A stretch of DNA of 64,000 bases from Physella acuta (lineage: Eukaryota > Mollusca > Gastropoda > Physidae): contig NW_026731982.1 of assembly GCF_028476545.1 (NCBI RefSeq), positions 387,001 through 451,000 of the forward strand, given 5' to 3'. Position 1 is the first letter of the stretch; the number at the start of each line of letters is the position of its first letter. The position numbers and the translations under genes were made by a program. Below the pieces are notes generated by a model. The model was given only the letters and a program-made list of their open reading frames with translations, made no database searches and was not told where the DNA came from. Shown in pieces: positions 56,052-64,000 of this stretch.

Positions 56052-56215
56052 TTAAAACATAATATAATGTGTCTTTCATATCTGAAATACGGAAATTGAA
56101 ATGTAAAACATAAACTAATGTGTCTGTCATATATGAAATATGGAAATTGAAATTAAAACATAAACTAATGTGTCTTTCATATCTGAAATACTGAAATTGA
56201 AATTACAAATGCTTC
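56052..56215. repeat. About 50-bp tandem repeat, split by the piggyBac-like element
   Basis: Units carry TAATGTGTCTTTCATATCTG then AAATACGGAAATTGAAAT. Three units here; the end of a fourth is at 54567-54593, left of the insertion. Confidence 0.85.
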
Positions 56216-56414
56216 ATTATAAGAACTTGAGAAATTAGGTATCGAAAAAAAAATAGTATTAATATCATGCTTTCACATCTTTGTCTTTAAAATGAAAATC
56301 AATTGTGTCATTGTATGCTGTGTAGTAATTATTTGTTTTTTTCCCTTTTGACGGAGGTAACGCATACACGTGACTTATGCAATATTGTGATTTTCAGCCA
56401 CTCATTATTTAGAT

Positions 56415-58320
56415 AATGGGTTCCCAAACTGGGGGTCGCGACCCTCAGGGGAGTCGCAAGAGCTTTCTGGGTGGTCGCCAACTGTTAGACTCAGCTAAAC
56501 CCTAGCAATGAAAAAAAACAACACATAAATATGTTTATATTTAGAAAAATGCTTGAAACTTGACTTTACTAACATCACTGATAATGGAATAGAGAAGAAA
56601 CAATGCGTACTGTGCAAAGTCGTTCTCAGTCTCTATGAAACCTCAAAGCTATAACGTCATTTTGAGATTAGTTATTCGGAACACACCAACAACGATAAGG
56701 AGTTCTCTCTTCAGAGACTTGATTGAACAGGAAGTTTTTACTAAGGAAACACAGCATTAGAGCAAGCTCATATGAAGTCGCATTTTTAGAAATTCCCAAG
56801 CAAAAAAAAAAAAAAAACTCTCACACTATAGGAGAAAATCTCATCAAACCCTACATGTTGAAGATTGTGAAATTAATTCTTGGGGATCCCAGTTCAGCAA
56901 CCCATACCTCTGTAATTTCCTCTACACATATCTCTGTCTAATGATGCTAATCAGCGGCATATAGCAGACATGTCCGTAGATGTTAAAAAATAAATTTTGA
57001 ATGAAAGCAAACGTTCACCATTGTTTGTTTTTCAAGTTGATGAGTCAACAGACGTGAGTTTGTGTTAGCAGTTGCTTGTCTTTGTGAAATATATTCATTC
57101 ATGTGGTAGCAAAGAAAAGTTGCTATTTTGTGAAGATATCATTAAGTTAAAATAAATACGTTTTTTTTTTAACTGGATGATTAAAATGGGAAAACGGCTG
57201 TGGGGTTTGTAAGGAAAAATAAAACTAAAAGATTTAGCTCCACAACCTGGGGGAAATCATAGCATGCCCTCGCCCGCAAGACTTCCGATTTATAATAAAT
57301 ATGAGCCCCAAACACCCTTATGTTTTAAAGAACTGTGCAAAGAATAAAGATCACGAAATTCTACACTACAGACGATGGTTGTCAATAGGAAATTTTGTGA
57401 ATCGTGTTTTTAAAATGAGAGACGAAATAACGTTGTTCTTGGTAGTACAAGGGAAAAACGACTTTTTGATATACTTTAACGACAAAGAGTGGTTGGGTAG
57501 GGTAGCATACCTAGCAGATATATTCGAACATCAACATAAGCTTAACCTGAAAATGAACGAATATTATCTCTTTTCATAATAATCTCTTGGCATTTGTATC
57601 AAAGCTGCAAAATTTGGCGAAGAAAAATAAACATTGAACATATTGCCATGTTTGAGAAACTCTGTAGTGTGGTAGATGAATCTGATTGTGAGATAAACAA
57701 AAATAAATTTGAAAGAGGATTCTGGGCATCTTGAATCTGTTCAAAGCAAATTGCGGCGTTATTTCTCAGAGCTGAAAGCAGAAGAATCAGCATGGTCACG
57801 TAACCCACTCTCTGATTATCTTGATGATGCCAGCATTCCCGGAGAATTACGAGATGAATTATTATATTTGCGGAATGTTTCTGCGTCACGTATTGTGTTC
57901 AATAAAAAACTGCTCAAACAATCTTGGTGTAATACGCACCATTAATACCCAAAAAAAAAAAATCGATTGTCTTTTGAGTTCTAGTTCCTTTTGTGTCTAC
58001 ATATATTTGCGAGAGTAGATTTTCAACACTTCTCCAATAAAAAACAAAACAAAGAAATAAACTCAATGCTGAGAAAGACATGAGGTTGGCGTTAACAAAA
58101 ACTCAACCTTAAATGTTGAGGCTAGTGAATAGCATGGAATTTCACCCATAGCATTAAAATAGTTATAACAAATTATTCATATTGAAAGTCTACTAGAAAA
58201 TCGTATTTGAGTGCTTATTAATTTCCTAACTAATTTGCACTTTTTGATTCTATAGGGGTCGCGGGTCACTTACTTTTTATAAAAGGGGGTCGCCACTCGA
58301 AAAAAATTGGGAACCAACTA
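56415..58320 (+). mobile_element. Relic ZBED5-type hAT transposon
   Basis: Ends AATGGGTTCCCAAACTGGGG and (inverted) TAGTTGGTTCCCAA. Flanks ATTTAGAT (56407-56414) and TTTTAGAT (58321-58328) match at 7 of 8. The body encodes a decayed transposase on plus. Confidence 0.85.
56600..58115 (+). pseudogene. ZBED5/FAM200-like hAT transposase, decayed
   Basis: Recognisable parts in order: a BED-finger remnant (KKQCVLCKVVLS, 56600s), KPYML following a HTIGENL word (56820-56865), FVFQVDESTDV (57030-57055; the catalytic-core motif typical of this family), LHYRRWLSIGNFVNRVFKMR (57360-57420), EWLGRVAYLADIFEHQHKLN (57490-57550), LSDYLDDASIPGELRDELLY (57808-57868) and the C-terminal FVSTYICESRFSTLLQ followed by KLNAEKDMRLALTKTQP (57990-58110). 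At least several stops and frame changes separate them. The family's normal length is about 600 residues, and the whole is represented, so the copy was once full length. Confidence 0.88.
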
Positions 58321-58670
58321 TTTTAGATCGACTAAAATTAAACAAATCGGGTAATTTCTAAGAAAGCATGACTGTAGAAGACGGATGTAAACTGATAAGC
58401 TATGGTATGTACAGATACAACATTGAATGGTAGAACTTAGTCTCAGATGTCAGCTGGTCTAATCTTTGGTCTAATAACAACAGAAGTGATGTAAGCGCAA
58501 ATTGTATATACATACAAATAAACAGACTTAAACATAACGCGTTTCTAATAAAATAATTATTACACAAATTTACCTAGTGTTATTCAAACTTGTGTAGCAG
58601 TTACACACTTTAAAATAATTAGCCTATCAACATAAATCTGTATTAACGTAAAATTGATGTAAGTAGTATA
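58321..58670. other. No recognised feature
   Basis: AT-rich, no repeat partner noticed. Confidence 0.4.
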
Positions 58671-58870
58671 TCAGATCCCCTTTAGGTAGCATGGTGGTGG
58701 CGTTGGCGGTGGGGGTGGCCTACTGCCCTGCTGACCTCCGCCCCGCCCCTTGACCTTTGCGATACAGGTATATCGTGTTACGTCCTGGGGTGGGGGCAGA
58801 TGTATCGTGATAGCGGGTGTGGGTGGGGGCAGATGTACTGCAGGGGTTGGTGGGAGTGGGCACATTTTTT
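58671..58870. repeat. GGTGGGGGCAGATGT-type G-rich repeat
   Basis: GGGTGGGGGCAGATGTATCG and GGGTGGGGGCAGATGTACTG recur 40 bp apart in a G-rich stretch. Open frames on both strands have no similarity. Confidence 0.5.
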
Positions 58871-59454
58871 TATTTTTTTTCTTGTTTTTAATTAGTTTGA
58901 TTTTAATGAGTTTGTTTTTATTAGGTTTTTTTAATTAGGTTATTTAATTTTATAAATGTGATATTTTTTATCATTTTAAATCTTGTATTTTGTATATTAT
59001 CGAAGAAATAATCACATTTTATTCTATTTTTATTTTAAATTTTAAAATTTTAAAATTTTAAAATTTTAAAATGATAGAGTACATGAGAGCTCACCCGACG
59101 GTCTTGGACTCTGTCCTTAGTTCATATTACTATTTTCTTCATAGGCTAATGTAAAATTTCTTTCACAATAACTATGTATGCTCCGACAAGAACATCTAGG
59201 TTTCAATTCATCAAACAAGAAATATGAACCTACTTGTGTTTTAATGAGTTTGTAATTTTGTTAAAACGGCCAATAGTTGTAGAAAAAAAACACATTTACA
59301 TTTGCTGTCGGCACCCTATCTTTAAACAAGATTTTAGCCCTGACGGGGACATATAACTTAATTATAAAACTAGACTAGCTATTTTACGACTGCTAATCCT
59401 AACACTAACCCTAACAGCTAGACAAGCTCAACAAAATAAATTAGTTCCAATATT
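58871..59454. other. AT-rich stretch with a 10-bp AT repeat
   Basis: 59034-59072 is (TTTTAAAATT)n. The rest shows no feature. Confidence 0.5.
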
Positions 59455-59830
59455 GTATCGCCCTGTCGTCGAAAACAGAACTAGTTGACTTTTTCTGTGA
59501 TGTTTTGGTAGGCCGTAAGGTCCAGGTCAAATACAGGCTTGATACAATTATTTCGAAAGTATCAGCTTTTTCGTATTTATTTTATAGCTGTTAATAGGGC
59601 AAGTTATTCAAGTATAAAATCCCTGGCCCATTGTACAGGATGACCAACCATATTTGCTAGGATAGCATCTTTTGAACTCGTGTTGACAACACAATGCTTA
59701 ATGTGTGGACACATTACTTAGCTGAAACATGCGTTTATTAGTTTTTATGAATATTACATGATTCTGGTTACTTCCCATTTTAAAAACCTGACCTGACCAA
59801 GGGACACAACTTATATATTTGTACATGTGT
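59455..59830 (-). repeat. Dispersed repeat R4, best copy
   Basis: Inverted relative to 25735-26035 and 39826-40005. Spans the words of both partial copies, so it is the fullest version (about 375 bp). Non-coding. Confidence 0.65.
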
Positions 59831-60104
59831 GAATGAAATAGAAAGCAATAAAAATATATTGTGTTAAATTAGTTGGTATTAATATTACATTATTAAAAAC
59901 ATTGCTTTATAAATTGCATAAATATTTATAATGAATAATTTTTATTTTTATTTAACGTTTAAGTTAGTCTTTAATAACTAGACACGTGATATTTTTTAGG
60001 CATATTTTTAATAAGTAGATAACGTTTTATTCAATTAATGGTACTCCTTCATCTTATAAACTTTCGATATTTATGTCAATACAAAAACTATTTTAAAAAA
60101 ATGT

Positions 60105-60542
60105 ATGTCCATGGAGCAGATAAGGCGGATAATGAGACCTACTGATGTGCCAGATCAAGGTCTGATGTGTGACTTGTGGTCTGATCCGGACAAAGAAATT
60201 ATGGGATGGGGTGAAAAATACACGGGTGTTTCTTTCACTTTCGGAGCTGAAGTGGGGGTAAAGTCCTTACATAAGCATGACTTGGATCTCATATGTCGTG
60301 CTCATCAGGTGATAGAGGATGGTTATGAATTTTTTGCAAAACGACAGTTGGTAACATTATTTTCTGCATCTAACTACTGTGGAGAATGTTGAACATGCTG
60401 GGCCATGATGAGTGTTGATGAAACACGTATGTGTTCTTTCCAGATATTGAAGCCTGCTGACAAGAAAAAGTTTCCCTATGGGGGTTTGAACGCAGGTCGA
60501 CCTTTAACACCTTCAAGGGGTAATCAGAAAACCAAAGTATGA
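60105..60542 (+). pseudogene. 5'-truncated retrocopy of protein phosphatase 1 catalytic subunit
   Basis: Intronless match to the C-terminal half of PP1c (from about residue 182 of about 330): [71 protein letters not shown], then after a stop [20 protein letters not shown] and [19 protein letters not shown]1c is the Ser/Thr phosphatase engaged by RVxF-type regulators. The N-terminal metal-binding GDxHG and GNHE motifs are missing. One leucine codon of CDLLWSDPDK is lost. Two compensating small changes near 60390 turn EFDNAG into EC-stop-TCW, after which the frame is restored to the natural end at 60540-60542. AT-rich flanks and truncation mark it as retroposed and non-functional. The tail is closest to alpha/beta-type invertebrate isoforms. 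Confidence 0.92.
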
Positions 60543-61009
60543 GGAGAATAACTGGAGTGTGTAGACAGACTGCAATGTTTAGCAATTCTCATGTTTAATT
60601 AAGTATTTCTTGTGTCCCTGCTCAAGTGTTTCTCTTAGATCAGCAGATCTCTGATCTACAACCGGAGTATGTCTACTTAACTTCCTGATAATCACACGAC
60701 TGGTATCTCTGTTTTTGTTTAGTTGAAAGTTTTCATTTATGTTATTACTTTTTCCAATTGGCCAAACGTTTAGGACCAACGTTTAGCTTTTTACTTGTTA
60801 TTTCAATGTGTTGTGGCCTTTACTGTGTGTAAAGATAATGTGTTGTTCTTTACGTGTTAATTTATTAAATCCTTAGTATTTTGTGTAATATGAGTGCGTG
60901 TCAGACCATTAAAGATTGTTTGATTTATGTGATTCATTTGATTCCTTTTCAATGTAGCTAGTTTTATGTTGTTTTTTTTTTATTATTTTTTTTTTCTTGT
61001 TTAACTTCT
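60543..61009 (+). other. Probable 3' UTR of the PP1 retrocopy
   Basis: T-rich non-coding sequence continuing from the PP1 stop, with an ATTAAA at about 60910 and T-rich tracts at 60970-61000. No poly(A) is preserved. Confidence 0.4.
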
Positions 61010-61480
61010 TAAGGGGTCTCAAGTTAAAGATTTATTACAATTTATTTATTACACACGAGGTCAACACGAATAGCCTTGTAATGCTGAATAGGAGAACTGT
61101 GCAATGTCGCCAAGAAAGTATTTATTTTTTTAACAGGTTTATATACATTGTTTTCTTTATCTCGTTTACCGGTTGGAGCATAGATGTTAATTAGTGCTGT
61201 CTGATATTGTTGAGCTGGTTAGTCTTCATTCGGTGTCATTTTTCAGATCATTTACGTATTGGAAATGTTAAGTATATTTGTTATTCTGCATTTTTGTCCT
61301 AGGCTTTGTGCTGCATTATTAGTGTGTTGTGCTTGTTGTATGTCTGAGAAGTTTGTTTCTTGTAGCAGTAAAATACCTGTATTTTATTATAGTATTGTGT
61401 GTGCTAGGGGCTTATGTTGCCTCCGGCTCTACTTATGTGGTGTGCTGTAATATTGAGCGGCCATTTTTTTGCTGTAGGTT
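61010..61480 (-). pseudogene. LINE endonuclease fragment, paralogue of 51441-51759
   Basis: On minus it reads TGILLLQETNFSDIQQAQHT then NNAAQSLGQKCRITNI; further on QQYQTALINIYAPTGKRDKE and KKINTFLATLHSSP. LQET and NIYAPTG are catalytic-region motifs of LINE APE endonucleases. Stops and frame changes separate the parts. The DNA at 61440-61540 matches 51680-51765. Confidence 0.75.
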
Positions 61481-61880
61481 GGCGTTTCTTAGAGGTTTGC
61501 GAGTTAGGAATTATATGCGTTAAGAACGATTAAAAGAATATCTATATTAGTATAGAAACTTAGTTTAAACTGAAGTTTTGCACCTCAACAAAATACTTTA
61601 TACAATAGTTTAAAGATTAATATTTTTACATACATGATAAAATATGGACATACAGTAATGTTTGATAACTATTATTAAAAAATATTGGAATGTAATATCA
61701 TATTTTAATTCAACTGCTATCAAATTTCTGTTTAAAGGCATTAAGAATGAAAAGTATGCATTAATTACCATACTTGTTCTAAATATATAAATGGGACGTA
61801 ACTAATAAATGTCAAATTTTAATAACTGCGTAAATTGTTTCGTAAAACTTTTAAAAGAAGCTAAAAAAACCTAGGGGGTT
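61481..61880 (-). repeat. Upstream part of the LINE relic; uninterrupted paralogue
   Basis: Matches 51680-51759 and then 52804-53180 without the 1.03-kb insert between them. The empty site is at about 61525-61540 (TTAAGAACGATTAAAAGAAT). Confidence 0.75.
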
Positions 61881-61914
61881 GTATAGGTGTCATAATTTAA
61901 ACGTTCAAACCATG

Positions 61915-62245
61915 CTGATTACAGGTATACCAGTCAGAGCATGTGATTGTGTATTGCTGCAATGGCGTGGCTACCATAAAGCATAAGCAAAGCATAATGG
62001 GCCCCCGGCATATATAGCCCTTTTTCTTGATTAAAAAAAATAAAACTTACATTTGAATTTTAATATTTGCTTTATATAAATAATTTTTAAAAAATAAAAA
62101 TAAAATCTAGTTTCTTTTCTACTGTAGAAATAATGTAAAGTTACAAAAAGGTCCACAGTCCTTTCTTACTGTACTGACAGTGGGGTTCTGTGAGGGGTGG
62201 GGTGAACAAGGCCCATTCGTAAAATAACACTACGACACTGCCGCA
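61915..62245. mobile_element. Possible MITE with GGGCC-containing ends
   Basis: CAATGGCGTGGCTACCATAA with ATGGGCCCC near the left, and the inverted right side CAGTGTCGTAGTGTTAT with AATGGGCC. The ends are imperfectly inverted; no target duplication was established. Confidence 0.35.
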
Positions 62246-62250
62246 TTGTC

Positions 62251-62355
62251 GTGCCAGCCCTTGAGAGAATTAGCCTATACAGAAACCTGAACTGTGACTC
62301 TTTGTGCCAGCCCTTGAGAGAATTAGCCTATACAGAAACCTGAACTTTGACTCAG
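62251..62355. repeat. 53-bp tandem duplication
   Basis: GTGCCAGCCCTTGAGAGAAT then TAGCCTATACAGAAACCTGA occurs at 62251 and 62304 with one or two differences. Confidence 0.92.
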
Positions 62356-63074
62356 TGAAATTGGCATCCTGCACCCTTAAGGGAATATGCGCGGCAAAAA
62401 AAAAATCACAACATTATTTGTTTTTCGTCATGATGTGTTTCTTGCACTTTTGGATACTTTGTCCATGTTTGTATTAAGAAAATAATAACTTTAAAGAGAA
62501 AAAAATGTAGGTGTTTAAATTACCATTTTTATGACCCTATCAATAAAAAATAATCAATTTTTCCCAATCTTACACGCTCTCTATGAAAAGTTTTATATCC
62601 GTCATCATATTGTATTTGGCATCATTAGAAAGCTGGATTTCTCCTTTATTTGATAATCTTAATTTCCATCATCTCGGAAACACCCGAAGCTTACAATCGG
62701 CTTTGAAGTTTACACCGACATGGCATTTTCGTGAACTACTTTTCGTTAGCTTTGGCCGTTTTTCTCAGTGCGAAGGTTTTTAACACTATACAGCCTATTA
62801 CTTTTTTATTTATTAAACAATCGCCACCGTATTTTCAGTAATTGTTCTATATGTAAAAATACAACTTTTGTCACAAGGGAATTGTGATGGCTTTTATAGA
62901 AAAAAAAGTATTTGGTAATTAATATGCAAATTTTGAAACATTTGAACACTAACAATGGAACGATTTTTTAGAGTTTGTAAAATTCTTAGTAGTAGCCTTT
63001 TCAAATAGTTTTCGTGACAAAAGTTTTAATATATACTGACATATATGCAGTTTAAATTTTATTGCTATAGGTGA
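62356..63074. other. No recognised gene
   Basis: AT-rich. A 66-codon frame at 62583-62783 has no similarity or signal I can support. Confidence 0.4.
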
Positions 63075-63865
63075 ATAAATAAACCGGGAGTGATCTCCCC
63101 TAAACTATCTCGAATATTCTTATATAAAACAACAGGGGATGGGAACTCGGGCTATAGACATGATTTTTAATCAATTTTAAATACTTAAAGTTTTAAAAAT
63201 AGAATAAAATCTCGTAGACAAAAGAATTGCACACCAAGTGAATGTAAAATTAAAAAGTGCATAATAGTGCGCAATATTATTAGTACTTTAAAAATTTAGA
63301 TTACCTTTTTGAGAAATCGGAAGTAGCGTAAATTACTACTTCCGGTCAATGGAAATTACTCAAAATTTAACATAAGGTAGAACATTAGATCTTTTACTTA
63401 CATGTGAAATTTCATTTATTTAACTGAAATAGTACTCAAGTTATAGGCTCTTGAAAAATTCAGAGTAGAAAAAGTACAACTTCCGGTTATCGGAAATCGC
63501 TCAAAAGATAATATGGATCTACGATTTTGATAAAATACGTATATATGAAATTTCATCAACCTAGCTGTAACGGTACTCAAGTAATCGTGTTTACACACAG
63601 ACACACACACACACACAGACACACAGACACAGAGACATACGGACAGAATTGCAAAGTCCAGTTTTTCAGACTGGATTACGTATAAAACCTCTTAATTTTG
63701 ATAAATCTGGATTGATAATTTTTGCCCGATTAAAATAAGTCCTCTATACTTCGGATGTGATGAAGGACTGAGGTGGAATACGGTGAAAATTGTTAAAATT
63801 TCAAGTGATTTTTGTGCACGATTACAATACTTTCTCTATACTTCGTATACACGAGAAAGTAATAA
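63075..63865 (+). mobile_element. Dispersed repeat R5, copy 2
   Basis: Aligned with 30048-30745, longer by about 90 bp near the 3' end. Same start (AAATAAACCGGGAGTGATCT) and same terminal hairpin (ACTTTCTC paired with GAGAAAGT around CTATACTTCGTATACAC). Contains (AC)n at 63594-63632. Confidence 0.7.
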
Positions 63866-64000
63866 AAAAGCATTAGCCTTTTTAAAAGTACCAAAATTTC
63901 AAATGGCGGAGGATTTTTGGGTTTCCATGACAACCAAAATTGTTTTCAACCATTTTTTAGCTGTTCAATACTTTTATATCCCAAACATGATAAAAGTATT
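63866..64000. other. Window end, nothing recognised
   Basis: No feature seen in the last 135 bp. Confidence 0.4.

Noticed and set aside
58671-58938. Proline/histidine-rich short frame on minus
   Set aside because: Arises from the G-rich repeat; no other support.

Overview
This is intergenic, repeat-saturated animal DNA. It is AT-rich, full of (AT)n and poly-G/poly-C tracts, has minisatellites of 18 to 65 bp, and contains a block of TTAGGG-type telomere repeat. The intronless relics of host genes (protein phosphatase 1, pterin-4a-carbinolamine dehydratase) and a 28S rRNA fragment are metazoan. The 28S sequence and the mixture of Tx1/L1-like LINEs with many hAT MITEs fit a lophotrochozoan, probably a gastropod mollusc; that placement is inference. 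I found no multi-exon host gene. The best candidate host gene is a one-coding-exon secreted peptide precursor at 20134-20445. I recognised no retrovirus, LTR element or Polinton.

Layout. 1-8.9 kb: LINE 3' tail on the minus strand, a relic autonomous hAT (2682-4407) holding two younger MITEs, several MITEs with perfect 8-bp target duplications, and a Harbinger-like MITE. 8.9-14.4 kb: mostly nothing recognisable. 14.4-17.4 kb: LINE copy with a 5' UTR and an intact ORF1 but no ORF2. 17.9-24 kb: short tandem repeats, the peptide gene, MITEs. 25.1 kb: PCBD retrocopy. 26.2-29.3 kb: 29-bp satellite split by a hAT MITE. 29.6 kb: a 33-bp perfect inverted repeat. 29.9-36.3 kb: two more LINE 5' UTR copies, one carrying a second inserted repeat, the other joined to a 5'-shortened ORF2 with a full 3' UTR and poly(A). 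36.8-46.8 kb: MITEs, solo LINE 5' UTRs, Helitron-like ends, minisatellites, and 0.8 kb of interstitial telomere repeat beside an NRF1 palindrome. 47.5-50.4 kb: a foldback-type element with about 600-bp repeat-built inverted arms and a 28S rRNA fragment in its loop. 51.4-53.2 kb and 61.0-61.9 kb: two copies of a minus-strand LINE endonuclease relic, the first broken by a 1-kb retrocopy with a 54-base poly(A) and a 10-bp target duplication. 53.3-54.5 kb: 31-bp minisatellite. 54.6-56.05 kb: piggyBac-like insertion inside a tandem array. 56.4-58.3 kb: relic ZBED5-type hAT. 60.1-60.5 kb: PP1 retrocopy. 63.1-63.9 kb: second copy of a dispersed repeat ending in a hairpin.

How the parts work together. 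The LINE machinery is the likely source of the three retrocopies and perhaps of the rRNA fragment. The hAT transposases (two relics here) are plausible past drivers of the MITEs. Target duplications give a relative order of insertion at several nested sites. All coordinates of degenerate repeats are approximate to about 10-30 bp unless an exact target duplication is given.
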